The notes: generated by a model from the letters alone, not told the origin. A DNA stretch of 40,927 nt from an uncultured Lachnospiraceae bacterium (GCA_949738465.1 CATJBQ010000072.1:1-40927), one strand, 5' to 3'. Counted from the stretch's first letter, positions 1 to 8,273 are shown. Program-made: numbers and translations.

Positions 1-1518
1 AAGCATTTTTTCAGTATCTATAAAAAAATGGTGAACCAGCAGAAGGACCTTGACCAGATCTACGACCTGTTTGCCATCCGCATCATTGTGGACAGCGTCA
101 AGGACTGCTATGCGGCCCTGGGAGTGATCCACGAGCAGTATAAGCCGATTCCGGGGCGGTTTAAGGATTATATCGCCATGCCCAAGCCCAACATGTACCA
201 GTCCCTGCACACCACCCTGATCGGTCCCTCCGGGCAGCCCTTCGAGATCCAGATCCGCACCTATGAGATGCACCGCACCTCGGAATATGGCATTGCGGCC
301 CACTGGAAGTACAAGGAGGTGGGCAGCAATGAGAAGGCCGGGCAGAACCAGGAGGAGGCGAAGCTGAGCTGGCTGAAGCAGATCCTGGAATGGCAGCGGG
401 ATATGTCGGATAACCGGGAGTTTATGAGTTTACTGAAGAATGATCTGGACCTGTATGCGGATACGGTGTTCTGCTTTACCCCCACCGGGGACGTGAAGAA
501 TCTGCCCAACGGCTCCAACCCCATCGATTTTGCCTATGCCATCCATTCGGCGGTGGGAAATAAGATGATCGGCGCAAAGGTCAACGGCAAGCTGGTGAAC
601 ATCGATTACATCATCCAGAACGGCGACCGGATCGAGATCCTGACCTCCCAGAATTCCAAGGGGCCCAGCCGGGACTGGCTCAACATTGTCAAGAGCACCC
701 AGGCCAAGAGCAAGATCAACCAGTGGTTCCGCAGCCAGTTTAAGGAGGAGAATATTTCCCGTGGCAAGGAGCTTCTTGGCCAGTACTGCAAGACCAAGAC
801 CATCAACTGGCCGGAGCTGAACAAGCCGGAATACCAGCAGAAGATTATGCGCAAATACGGCTTCCGGGACTGGGATTCCACCCTGGCGGCGGTGGGGCAT
901 GGCGGCCTGAAGGAAGGCCAGATCATCAATAAGATGCTGGAATATTTCCAGAAGGACCACCAGGCGGTGGTGACGGACGAGGATATTTTGTCCGGCGGCG
1001 CCAAGGTGATCGCGTCCGCGGGGAATGCCGGCAGGAGCCGACAGGAGGCCGGGAAGCCCTCTAAGAGCGGGATCACCGTCAAGGGCTTATCGGATGTGGC
1101 GGTGCGTTTTTCCAAGTGCTGCTCACCGGTGCCCGGGGACGAGATTGTAGGCTTTGTTACCCGGGGGCGGGGGGTTTCCATCCACCGCACGGACTGCATC
1201 AATATTTTGAATCTGTCGGAGATCGACCAGGCAAGGCTCTTAGAGGCAGACTGGGCCGGAGACGAGGGAGAGGCGGGGCTGTTTGTTTCGGAGATTGTGA
1301 TTTACGCCAACAACCGGACGGGGCTTCTTGTGGATATCACCAAGATCCTCACCGAGCGTTCCGTGGATATCACCGCCATTCACTCCAATACCAGCAAGCA
1401 GGGGATTGCCACCATCACCCTGTCTTTCAACATCAAGGGCAAAGCGGAGCTTTCCAGCCTTGTGGATAAGATCCGGCAGGTGGAGAGCGTCATCGATATT
1501 GAGCGGACCAGGGGATGA
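1..1518 (+). CDS. relA: Bifunctional (p)ppGpp synthetase/hydrolase, 3' part only
   Basis: This enzyme makes and degrades the stringent-response alarmone (p)ppGpp. The reading frame is open from base 1, so the 5' end, including the HD hydrolase domain, lies outside the window. Visible in order are the synthetase domain (DLFAIR, then the substrate motif GRFKDYIA, EIQIRT and YGIAAHW), a TGS domain at about nt 457-650, a helical region, a Cys-rich zinc-finger/RIS region with a CC pair and HRTDC at about nt 1108-1206, and a C-terminal ACT domain from about nt 1290. The R-F-K-D charge pattern in the synthetase loop is the form known from bifunctional Rel proteins rather than synthetase-only RelA. 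A 67-nt gap separates it from the next gene, which is probably co-transcribed. The identification is secure; only the missing N-terminus limits it. Confidence 0.96.
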   Translation, partial: KHFFSIYKKMVNQQKDLDQIYDLFAIRIIVDSVKDCYAALGVIHEQYKPIPGRFKDYIAMPKPNMYQSLHTTLIGPSGQPFEIQIRTYEMHRTSEYGIAAHWKYKEVGSNEKAGQNQEEAKLSWLKQILEWQRDMSDNREFMSLLKNDLDLYADTVFCFTPTGDVKNLPNGSNPIDFAYAIHSAVGNKMIGAKVNGKLVNIDYIIQNGDRIEILTSQNSKGPSRDWLNIVKSTQAKSKINQWFRSQFKEENISRGKELLGQYCKTKTINWPELNKPEYQQKIMRKYGFRDWDSTLAAVGHGGLKEGQIINKMLEYFQKDHQAVVTDEDILSGGAKVIASAGNAGRSRQEAGKPSKSGITVKGLSDVAVRFSKCCSPVPGDEIVGFVTRGRGVSIHRTDCINILNLSEIDQARLLEADWAGDEGEAGLFVSEIVIYANNRTGLLVDITKILTERSVDITAIHSNTSKQGIATITLSFNIKGKAELSSLVDKIRQVESVIDIERTRG

Positions 1519-1585
1519 CGGTCATAACGATAAAGTGAGCGGATGAGAGGATAACGGATACAACCACAAAGCGGGAGGATAGATT

Positions 1586-2215
1586 ATGTCGAATATTACC
1601 ATTGAGAGTTACTGCGTGGGCGAGGTGCAGACCAATTGTTACCTGGCGGTGAACAATACCACCCGGGAGGTTCTGATCGTTGACCCCGGCGACCAGGCCA
1701 GAATGCTTTATCAGCAAATTTGTGAAAAAAACTACAAGCCGGCGGCGATCCTTTTAACCCACGGGCATTTCGACCATGCCGGGGCGGCAGAGGAGCTGGC
1801 GCGCTTATGCCAGGTGAAGATCTATGCCCATGAGGCGGAGAAGGAGACCCTGGAGAATCCCAGGGGCAATGTCTCCACCATGATCGGCCGGCGGGACGTG
1901 TACCATGCGGACGTGTACGTGAAGGATGAGGAGGTCTTAAAGCTGGCGGGCTTTTCCATCCGGGTGTTCCACACGCCGGGCCACACGCCGGGAGGCTGCT
2001 GCTATTATATTCCCATGGAGGACGTATTATTTTCCGGGGATACGCTTTTCTGCCAGTCGGTGGGCCGGACGGATTTCCCAGGCGGCAGCATGAGCCAGTT
2101 GGTGCGCGCTATCCGGGAAAAATTAATGGTACTGCCGGAGCGCACCTGTGTATATCCCGGCCATATGGACACCACCACCATCGAACAGGAGCGGCAATGG
2201 AACCCATACTTATAA
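1586..2215 (+). CDS. Metallo-beta-lactamase-fold hydrolase (glyoxalase II-like)
   Basis: A 209-residue cytoplasmic hydrolase of the glyoxalase II-like branch of the metallo-beta-lactamase fold. The di-metal ligands are all visible: T-H-G-H-F-D-H (His59, His61, Asp63, His64), His133 in PGHTPG, Asp152 in SGDTL and His193 in PGHMD. Length and motif spacing match the short glyoxalase II-like enzymes rather than full hydroxyacylglutathione hydrolase. The true substrate cannot be told from sequence. The start follows GGGAGG at a good distance. Its 3' end overlaps the hemZ start by 19 nt, suggesting translational coupling. The order rel, this hydrolase, hemZ is common in Clostridia. Confidence 0.9.
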   Translation: MSNITIESYCVGEVQTNCYLAVNNTTREVLIVDPGDQARMLYQQICEKNYKPAAILLTHGHFDHAGAAEELARLCQVKIYAHEAEKETLENPRGNVSTMIGRRDVYHADVYVKDEEVLKLAGFSIRVFHTPGHTPGGCCYYIPMEDVLFSGDTLFCQSVGRTDFPGGSMSQLVRAIREKLMVLPERTCVYPGHMDTTTIEQERQWNPYL

Positions 2216-3714
2216 AACTAAACGAAGCGAATTTTGAATACGATATCCATTCGCTGGTGAAAGCCTTTTTTCCAAAAAATGAGGTGAAGGTGGCGGTGGA
2301 GACAGACAAGCCGGAGGAAGCGCCGGCTTTTTCCACGTTGGAGGAGCCTTTGGTTCTGGAAGTGGAATATCTGCCGGGAGGAGCGCATCTTGTGAAGTTC
2401 GGAGACATCGGGAAGGAGAAACCTCTGCCGGATGTGATACGGCTTGGGATAGAGGGGCAGAGGCCTGTGACAGTCCCAGCCTGCCTTGCGGACCGGGCAG
2501 ATACGAAGAACCGCCTAAAAGGAGCGCTGTACGAAATGCTGTCATCGTATACGGGCAAAACGCTGCCCTGGGGGACGCTGACCGGGATCCGTCCCACCAA
2601 GATTCCCATGGCATTTCTGGAAGAAGGAAAAGGGGAGGATTGGATCCGTTCCTACATGAAGGAGACGTATTTTGTCAGTGATGAGAAGGCGGACTTAAGC
2701 ATTGAGATCGCGGGGCGGGAGCGGCGGCTGCTGTCTAAGATTGATTATGAGGAGGGCTACAGCCTTTATATCGGTATTCCCTATTGTCCCAGCACCTGCC
2801 TGTACTGCTCCTTTACCTCCTACCCGTTGGGAAAATGGGCTTCCCGGGTGGACGAGTACCTGGCGGCCCTGGAACGGGAGATGGAATTTACAGCCAGCTT
2901 CTTTCGCGGAAAAAAGCTGAATACCATCTATATTGGAGGAGGAACTCCTACCACATTAACGCCGGGGCAGTTGGACCGGCTGCTTACGAAGGTGGAGGAG
3001 AGCTTCGACTTGTCCCATCTGCTGGAATATACGGTGGAGGCAGGAAGGCCCGACAGCATTACGGAGGAGAAGCTGCGGGTGATGCAGATGCATCAGATTG
3101 CCCGGATTTCCATCAATCCCCAGACCATGAAGCAGGCTACCCTGGACCTGATCGGAAGGCATCACACCGTGGAACAGACGGTAGAGAGCTTTTGGATGGC
3201 GCGTAAGCTTGGGTTTTCCAACATCAATATGGATCTGATCGTGGGGCTGCCGGAGGAGACTCTGGAGGACGTCCGAGGAACCATGGAGCGCCTTGGCGAA
3301 CTGCGTCCGGACAATGTCACGGTCCATTCCCTGGCCTTAAAGCGGGCGGCCCGGCTGTCTATGGAGAAGGAGGATTATTCTGGCCTGCATATGGAAAACA
3401 CCTGGGAGACTATCGGCCTGACGGCTGTATACGCCCGGAAGATGGGGCTTCTGCCCTACTACCTGTACCGACAGAAGAATATGGCGGGGAATTTTGAAAA
3501 TGTGGGGTATGCCAGAGAGGGCTGCGAGGGCCTTTATAATATTTTAATTATGGAGGAGGTCCAGAGTATCGTGGCGCTTGGGGCAGGCTCCATTACCAAG
3601 AGGGTGTATCCCGGCGGGAGGATCGAGCGGTGCGCCAATGTGAAAGATGTGGCCCAGTATATGGAGAGGGTGGAGGAGATGATTGAGCGGAAGAAGAGGT
3701 TGTTTCTGGAATGA
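2197..3714 (+). CDS. hemZ: Coproporphyrinogen dehydrogenase-like radical SAM protein HemZ
   Basis: A 505-residue radical SAM protein of the HemZ branch of the oxygen-independent coproporphyrinogen III oxidase family. The first 185 residues form the HemZ-specific N-terminal region. The core starts at residue 192 with IGIPYCPSTCLYC, giving the CX3CX2C iron-sulfur motif (Cys197, Cys201, Cys204), followed by the SAM-binding IYIGGGTPT. The family name implies decarboxylation of coproporphyrinogen III, but HemN-like homologues have varied roles (heme chaperones, methyltransferases), and no other heme gene is nearby. The start lies inside the end of the upstream hydrolase gene and is preceded by an AGGAG-like sequence. 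In many relatives hisS and aspS follow hemZ; here an AT-rich region follows instead. Confidence 0.9.
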   Translation: MEPILIKLNEANFEYDIHSLVKAFFPKNEVKVAVETDKPEEAPAFSTLEEPLVLEVEYLPGGAHLVKFGDIGKEKPLPDVIRLGIEGQRPVTVPACLADRADTKNRLKGALYEMLSSYTGKTLPWGTLTGIRPTKIPMAFLEEGKGEDWIRSYMKETYFVSDEKADLSIEIAGRERRLLSKIDYEEGYSLYIGIPYCPSTCLYCSFTSYPLGKWASRVDEYLAALEREMEFTASFFRGKKLNTIYIGGGTPTTLTPGQLDRLLTKVEESFDLSHLLEYTVEAGRPDSITEEKLRVMQMHQIARISINPQTMKQATLDLIGRHHTVEQTVESFWMARKLGFSNINMDLIVGLPEETLEDVRGTMERLGELRPDNVTVHSLALKRAARLSMEKEDYSGLHMENTWETIGLTAVYARKMGLLPYYLYRQKNMAGNFENVGYAREGCEGLYNILIMEEVQSIVALGAGSITKRVYPGGRIERCANVKDVAQYMERVEEMIERKKRLFLE

Positions 3715-4225
3715 TGGGGGACTGTTTATGATAGAGTTAAATCCTGGATAATACAGTGGTAGACGGCAGTTTCCTTTTTTGGGGATAAGGAAAACCTGCT
3801 TTCTGATCCGATGATCCTGGCGGATATGGAGCGGGCAGCGCAGGCGAGTACTCAGGCAGTTCTTTTTAATGTGGATTCCAAAAGTACAGCTTCGGCAAAG
3901 TCGGACAGCAATGCCATCGTGATGGTATTTAATCGTGTATTTAACGAAAAATTGGGCTACGATGGAGCAAACCCGGCGCTTGCGGACAATTGTAGAAGTA
4001 GTGCTTCCCGTTGCTTTTACATAAGATTTGCAGATATAAAAAGACTCCGCATTTTTAGATTTTGTTATGTGAAGATTCATATACCATCCCTCCTACCCCT
4101 TATTATGCTACACAATAACATAAAATAACAGATATAAAAACAAAATGTTTGACACAAAAAAGCAGGTTTTATGCGACCTGCAGGTATTTTGGGGATTATT
4201 CAACTGTCAAACTCCCGGGTCATAC
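3715..4225. other. Gene-free region with an unrecognised open frame
   Basis: No gene is recognised here. On the plus strand a frame is open from 3763 to 4128, and its first 75 codons have balanced composition (reading for example FFGDKENLLSDPMIL). There is no convincing start or ribosome binding site, and the 3' third is AT-rich and looks non-coding, so it could be a decayed gene fragment. Two small inverted repeats occur: GCAGTTTCC/GGAAA-ACCTGC near 3767-3800 and GCAGGT/ACCTGC at 4162-4181. Neither has a U-tract. I see nothing else. Confidence 0.3.
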
Positions 4226-4253
4226 TTGTCTGACGTTAGACATGGCTTATAAT
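4226..4253 (+). promoter_or_regulatory. Candidate sigma-A promoter
   Basis: TTGTCT at 4226-4231 and TATAAT at 4248-4253 are separated by 16 nt. A second consensus-like pair lies downstream (TTGACA at 4298-4303, TATAAT at 4318-4323), but its 14-nt spacing is too short for good activity. Nothing recognisable as a gene follows before the hairpin at 4427-4466. Confidence 0.45.
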
Positions 4254-4259
4254 AATGGG

Positions 4260-4472
4260 CGATTAATTGCGCGGCCGGATAGTTTATGGCTAAAACCTTG
4301 ACATTAAAAAAATGTATTATAATTGAATTATGGTTTATGATATTATTTATATTTTTATATTATGAGATGCGTATCATATTAGTTTATGCTTTTATCATTA
4401 TTTTTATTTTATTTCTGGATTTGCAGAGCCGTGAAACGTTTGGAAGAACTGTTTCACGGTTCTCTTTTCTTA
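4260..4472 (+). ncRNA. Candidate small RNA transcription unit
   Basis: A promoter-like sequence at 4226-4253 and a terminator-like hairpin at 4427-4466 bracket about 210 nt of strongly AT-rich DNA with no supported gene. An 80-codon open frame (4286-4528) runs through it, but it has no ribosome binding site and would read straight through the hairpin, so it is probably not translated. The unit could encode a small RNA or simply be the leader of the downstream deacetylase gene with an attenuator. No known RNA family was recognised. Confidence 0.25.
4427..4472 (+). terminator. Hairpin with U-rich tail, probable intrinsic terminator
   Basis: CCGTGAAAC (4429-4437) pairs perfectly with GTTTCACGG (4451-4459). 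The stem is extended by GAG/CTC pairs around a small bulge and followed by TCTTTTCTT. It ends the candidate small RNA unit upstream of the deacetylase gene. Confidence 0.6.
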
Positions 4473-4519
4473 GGGATATTCCCAATATTCGCTGTACTAG
4501 AAACAACACTCCATATATA

Positions 4520-4534
4520 TACTTATAATAAGTA
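4520..4534. promoter_or_regulatory. 15-bp palindrome over a TATAAT box
   Basis: TACTTAT and ATAAGTA flank a single central A, forming a perfect palindrome that contains TATAAT (4524-4529), about 20 nt upstream of the deacetylase start codon. It may be a -10 region with an operator. No convincing -35 box was found, which would fit a sporulation sigma factor, but that is inference. Confidence 0.3.
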
Positions 4535-4552
4535 CATACACGGAGCATTTCT

Positions 4553-5419
4553 ATGGATAAAAAAAACAAACATAATAAGATCACAGGAATCCGGAAGCAG
4601 ATCCGCCTCTCCCTTGGCCTTCGGCTGGTGGTTCTCTTAGCGGCGGCGTTCCTTCTGGGCCGGGGAGCCGGCTGGGCCGTAACAACCATACGTACGTCGG
4701 CGGCGACGAAGGAGACCTCCGGCGGGGAGCTCCTTCAAGGCGCCAACGGAAGCTGGGGCCTGTCCTTCCAGGAGGACGGCAAGCCGCCGGTGGCGGATGT
4801 GTCGGCGGAGGAGATCGCAAAATACAATGCCTTCTACCGGAAGGATACCCAGGAAAAAGTATTGTACCTGACCTTTGACGCAGGCTATGAGAACGGAAAC
4901 ACACCGGCGATCCTGGACGCTTTAAAGAAGCACAACGCCCCGGCGGCATTTTTCATTGTAGGGCATTACTTAGAGAGCAGTCCTGAGCTGGTGCGGCGGA
5001 TGATCGACGAGGGCCACATCGTGGGCAACCACAGCTACCACCATCCCGACATGTCCCAGATGAGCCGGGAGCAGTTCCAGGCGGAGCTGGGGGAGTTGGA
5101 AAGCCTTTACCAGGAGACCTTCGGCCAGGAGATGGCAAAATATTACCGTCCTCCCCAGGGAAAGTACAGCGATAAGAATCTTGAGAATGCAAAGGAACTG
5201 GGCTATAAGACGGTTTTCTGGAGCCTGGCTTATGTGGACTGGGACGTGGACAATCAGCCCTCCTGCGAGGAAGCCATGGATAAGCTGACCCGGCGGGTGC
5301 ATCCCGGCGCAGTGGTGCTTTTGCACTCCACCTCCAAAACCAACGGGGAGATCCTTGATAATATTTTAACAAAGTGGGAGGAGATGGGCTATAGCTTCCG
5401 GTCGTTGGAGGAGCTGTAG
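4553..5419 (+). CDS. pdaA: Polysaccharide deacetylase, PdaA-like
   Basis: A 288-residue NodB-fold deacetylase. PdaA enzymes remove N-acetyl groups from muramic acid so that muramic delta-lactam can form in spore cortex peptidoglycan. One N-terminal membrane segment or uncleaved signal (about residues 20-43) follows a basic head, so the enzyme acts outside the membrane. The catalytic domain begins near residue 103 with YLTFDAGYEN (Asp109 as the probable catalytic base and metal ligand). It continues with GNHSYHHPD (His160 and His164 as metal ligands), RPPQGKYS and the C-terminal motif LLHS. The substitution TFDAGYE for the usual TFDDG is typical of the PdaA branch. CGGAG lies 7 nt upstream of the start. 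It is monocistronic, with a bidirectional hairpin downstream. Confidence 0.88.
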   Translation: MDKKNKHNKITGIRKQIRLSLGLRLVVLLAAAFLLGRGAGWAVTTIRTSAATKETSGGELLQGANGSWGLSFQEDGKPPVADVSAEEIAKYNAFYRKDTQEKVLYLTFDAGYENGNTPAILDALKKHNAPAAFFIVGHYLESSPELVRRMIDEGHIVGNHSYHHPDMSQMSREQFQAELGELESLYQETFGQEMAKYYRPPQGKYSDKNLENAKELGYKTVFWSLAYVDWDVDNQPSCEEAMDKLTRRVHPGAVVLLHSTSKTNGEILDNILTKWEEMGYSFRSLEEL

Positions 5420-5423
5420 CAGG

Positions 5424-5470
5424 CCCCCCCTGCGGGGATACCTGTATGCCCAGAAACCAGGGCAGGAAGG
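5424..5470 (+). repeat. Short interspersed hairpin repeat, copy A
   Basis: This sequence shares about 40 nt with 37632-37680, including the identical core GGGATACCTGTATGCCCA, and its 3' half resembles the pair at 9188-9270. The core folds as TGCCC-AGAAACCA-GGGCA. Other copies carry TGTCC/GGACA at the same stem positions, which is a compensatory change. This copy lies just after the deacetylase gene and carries no obvious start codon downstream on this strand. Confidence 0.5.
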
Positions 5471-5471
5471 C

Positions 5472-5519
5472 AAAACATGCCAGGAAAAATCCAAATCGGG
5501 ATATTTCCTGGCATGTTTT
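5472..5519. terminator. Bidirectional intrinsic terminator
   Basis: CATGCCAGGAAA (5476-5487) pairs with TTTCCTGGCATG (5504-5515). AAAA precedes and TTTT follows, so it can terminate the deacetylase gene on the plus strand and the converging amidohydrolase operon on the minus strand. Confidence 0.8.
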
Positions 5520-5528
5520 GTCATGCAA

Positions 5529-6518
5529 TCACGCCTTTTTGCCCTCAAGTCCCAGATGAAACAGGCGGTTGGCATTTTTCCAGTTGACGCCTTCCCTTTC
5601 CTCCGGGGTAAAATCCATTTCCTCCAAAAGCCCGGTGAGAAAATCCTGCTCACAGAAGGGATAGTCGGATCCGTACATGGCCCGTTCCAGTCCCAGATAG
5701 CCTTTGAAGTACTGCAGGACATGCCGGGAGGGATTGGCCAGATCAAACCAGATTTGACCGCTAAATAAGGTTTCCAGGACCGTACGTTTGTTCGGGTCTA
5801 TGAATTTCCGTGTGGCGGGAGGCACATAGCCAAGCCTGCCGTCCAGAATCGGGAGGACGCCGCCGGCATGGGGAATGACGATGTTCATTTCCGGATGCCG
5901 GTCCAGGACGCCGCTGTGGCAGAGCCGCATAAAGGCATAGGCCGTATCCATCACCAGCGAACAGGTGGCAACCATGCCATAGCTTCCGATGGGCTCATGC
6001 CACAGAGGGATGGTAGGATGCAGGAAAACGGGGAGCCCCGCAGCTTCGATCCGGTCATACACCGGCTCCAGCCGGGGATCGTCCACCTGGAAGTCCCCGT
6101 TTCTGGTAAACAGCATGACACCCTTCATTCCAAGGGCGACGGCATGATCGATTTCCCGGGCTGCGGCGTCCGGGTGATTCCAGGGCAGATGGGCAAAGGA
6201 AAAAAATCTGCCCTTTGCGGCGTCCGCAATTTCCACGGTGGCCCTATTCAGCTTCGTACAAAGCTCCCCGGCCGCGTCCGGAGGCAGGAAACCGGGGTCC
6301 GGGATGTTAGAGCTGATGATGGAAATGTCAACTCCGCCCCGGTCCATGGCTTTCTGGATCGTTTCCGGCGCATACTGGACGTCCGGCATGAAAAGGGTCT
6401 GGGAGCCGAAATCACATTTCAGCCCGCCCTCCATCCGGGTGCATTTTGGGAAATCATTTTTCAGCATAAATTCTTCTACTATTTTTGGAAAAATATGACA
6501 TTGCACGTCAATACGCAT
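5529..6518 (-). CDS. Amidohydrolase of the ACMSD-type decarboxylase family
   Basis: A 329-residue TIM-barrel amidohydrolase (Amidohydro_2 group), the group that includes ACMSD and other aromatic-acid decarboxylases. The expected metal and catalytic positions are Asp4 and His8 in DVQCHIFP, His167 in FLHPT, His217 in IPHAGG and Asp285 in YGSDYPF. The first His of the usual HxH pair is Gln6, a departure that could change metal binding. Family knowledge suggests C-C cleavage or decarboxylation of a small aromatic or dicarboxylic substrate; the substrate is unknown. It is the last gene of a minus-strand unit with an MFS transporter (39-nt gap) and a truncated amidohydrolase, opposite a LysR regulator. 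This context suggests an inducible uptake-and-degradation operon. Confidence 0.82.
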   Translation of the reverse strand: MRIDVQCHIFPKIVEEFMLKNDFPKCTRMEGGLKCDFGSQTLFMPDVQYAPETIQKAMDRGGVDISIISSNIPDPGFLPPDAAGELCTKLNRATVEIADAAKGRFFSFAHLPWNHPDAAAREIDHAVALGMKGVMLFTRNGDFQVDDPRLEPVYDRIEAAGLPVFLHPTIPLWHEPIGSYGMVATCSLVMDTAYAFMRLCHSGVLDRHPEMNIVIPHAGGVLPILDGRLGYVPPATRKFIDPNKRTVLETLFSGQIWFDLANPSRHVLQYFKGYLGLERAMYGSDYPFCEQDFLTGLLEEMDFTPEEREGVNWKNANRLFHLGLEGKKA

Positions 6519-6557
6519 AGTCGGTCTCCTTTTTTTGTCAAAATTACGTGAAATGGG

Positions 6558-7931
6558 TTATTTTTCCCCCATAACCTCGGCGGCAGATTTGGAGAGTCCT
6601 TCCTCCGGAAGGCCGGCTTCCCGCCGGTACTTTTTGTCGCAGGCCAGGATCCGCGCCGGCTTGAACAACAGCGCCAGAGCCGTTGCGGTAGCGCCCAGGA
6701 TTCCGATCACGATCCAGACCACATGGAAGCCCGCGGCAACACCGATTCCGGCAACCACCATAGGGCCAAAGGCGCTGATCAGGTTGGCCAGTGGGTTAAT
6801 AAAACTAAACGCGGACGGAAAGTCCTCCCGTCTCCAATATTGGGCCGCCGAGGAGACCGTGAAATTGGAGGATGCGCCCATGAAAATCTGCAGGCACGCA
6901 AACCCCACCAGGAATACAGGCGCAAGGTGCGAAACGGTTCCGGCAAAGCAGAGGATGCCGCTGGCGATCATAAAGACGCCGGAAATGACAATGGCAATTT
7001 TTGTCCCCAGTCTGGTATCGATCATGCCAAGAATCCAGGAGCCTAAGCAGGCGATGGCGGCATTGGCCAGGAAGATGACGCCGCCCACGGCAGTTGTGGC
7101 GTGATCGACCACAAACCCAAACTGGGCCATAATGGTCATAACCTGGGTCATGGCGCCGATGGAGCCCAGAAGCAGGATTCCCTGAGGCACGGTAATCAGC
7201 CAGAAATCGGCCGTCCTTGCCATGTTTTTGATGTTCCAGACCGATTTTTTTCTGGCCTCCTGCTGCTTTTCCATCAGGGCCTTCGCCACGTCGGGCGTCA
7301 TGGATTTGTCGTTGTCCGGATACGCGCCGCACTGCTCCGGATATTCCTTGATGAAAAGAAGACAGATCAAGATGGCGATTACATCGATTACCAGCCAGGG
7401 CAGCCAGGCGATCAGCATATTTCCACGGGCGTTTTTCAGGGTGTTGCTGAATACGGTAAGGCCGACGCCGTTGATGACCGGAAAGGCCAGGGTGGCGATT
7501 CCCATAACGGTCCCCTTTCTTCTGGGAAACCACTGGCCCACGATGGTGCTGACAAAAAAGGTAGCCCCTACGATGGAGAAAAGCACAGAAAGGCCCCAGA
7601 CAATCAGCCAGACGGCATAATTCGATTTGTAGACCGCGGAAAAAACAGTCAATACAACGGCGATTCCTAAGAATGCAATGGAAAGATTTCTTACCTTTCC
7701 GGAATTAGCAATTTTTTTCCCGAAAATAAACTGCAGGATCACAGAAACAATGGTTGCGATGGTGTAAATAATTGGAACAAGGGTCGGGTTCCAGCCCAAT
7801 GTGCCGGCATTTACGTTTGCCATGACATTCTGGCCGAAATTGTTGATGGTTACATAGCAGATAAAGGCCAGGAACTGATAGATCAGCACCATCCAGCCAC
7901 GAAATCCGAATCCGATACTCTTTTTACCCAT
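6558..7931 (-). CDS. MFS transporter, oxalate/formate antiporter-like (OFA)
   Basis: A 457-residue integral membrane protein with about twelve hydrophobic segments and a central cytoplasmic loop near residues 195-240 (KEYPEQCGAYPDND... then KKSVWNIKNM). The overall pattern, with GQWFPRRKGTVMGIA after helix 4 and a long C-terminal tail, is that of the OFA group of the major facilitator superfamily, which moves small organic anions. Its place between two amidohydrolase genes suggests it imports their carboxylated substrate or exchanges substrate for product; this is inference. The start is preceded by AAGGAGGTAA at ideal spacing. Confidence 0.85.
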   Translation of the reverse strand: MGKKSIGFGFRGWMVLIYQFLAFICYVTINNFGQNVMANVNAGTLGWNPTLVPIIYTIATIVSVILQFIFGKKIANSGKVRNLSIAFLGIAVVLTVFSAVYKSNYAVWLIVWGLSVLFSIVGATFFVSTIVGQWFPRRKGTVMGIATLAFPVINGVGLTVFSNTLKNARGNMLIAWLPWLVIDVIAILICLLFIKEYPEQCGAYPDNDKSMTPDVAKALMEKQQEARKKSVWNIKNMARTADFWLITVPQGILLLGSIGAMTQVMTIMAQFGFVVDHATTAVGGVIFLANAAIACLGSWILGMIDTRLGTKIAIVISGVFMIASGILCFAGTVSHLAPVFLVGFACLQIFMGASSNFTVSSAAQYWRREDFPSAFSFINPLANLISAFGPMVVAGIGVAAGFHVVWIVIGILGATATALALLFKPARILACDKKYRREAGLPEEGLSKSAAEVMGEK

Positions 7932-7967
7932 AAAAGGTTACCTCCTTCTTGTCCGGTTTTTTGGACA

Positions 7968-8162
7968 TTAGATTCCGAACACTAGTTCGGCGTTTTTGTG
8001 GAAAATCAGTTCTTTTTCTTTTATAGAAAGCCGGGGAAAGACATTCCGTTTCATCATGTCAAGATCCATCATGTCCGGACGCTTCGTCCGCCGGGCCCAT
8101 TCAAGGCGCACATTTCCCATGGAAGGGGGCTGATAATACTCCTCAATACCAATGATTCTCAT
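7968..8162 (-). pseudogene. Internally deleted amidohydrolase remnant (64 codons)
   Basis: The short frame starts with MRIIGIEEYYQPP, which resembles the N-terminus of resorcylate/dihydroxybenzoate-decarboxylase-like amidohydrolases. It ends with LSIKEKELIFHKNAELVFGI, which resembles the conserved C-terminal tail of the same family (the 'kekIfhkNAerLfg' pattern). The roughly 250 residues of barrel that should lie between are absent, yet the frame is intact. AAGGAGGTG sits 8 nt before the ATG at 8162, which decides that start over an upstream GTG lying within the ribosome binding site. It is the first gene of the minus-strand operon, directly facing the LysR gene. It may be a decaying gene, or a retained small protein or leader; the deletion interpretation is inference from the two ends. 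Confidence 0.55.
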
Positions 8163-8243
8163 AAAATTCACCTCCTTTTTCCCCTATTTATCAATAAAAT
8201 GGTATCATATTTTCAAAAAAATGAGAAATGTCGCTTTTTCTGC

Positions 8244-8273
8244 TTGCCATAACAAAAGTGAATGTCTTATAAT
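8244..8273 (+). promoter_or_regulatory. Candidate promoter of the LysR gene
   Basis: TTGCCA (8244-8249) and TATAAT (8268-8273) are spaced by 18 nt and lie 23 nt upstream of the LysR start. The same 125-nt intergenic region must hold the divergent operon promoter (a weak TTGAAA on the minus strand near 8212-8217) and any LysR binding site. Confidence 0.5.

Noticed and set aside
430-960. Long minus-strand frames inside the rel gene
   Set aside because: They overlap a certain gene in the opposite orientation and have no motif or ribosome binding site; they arise from GC-rich codon usage.
4298-4323. A second promoter (TTGACA and TATAAT)
   Set aside because: The hexamers are near consensus, but the 14-nt spacing is too short for efficient use.
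4286-4528. An 80-codon hydrophobic open frame (MAKTLTLKKC...) in the AT-rich region
   Set aside because: There is no ribosome binding site, and the frame reads through the terminator-like hairpin at 4427-4466. Its composition is that of random AT-rich DNA.
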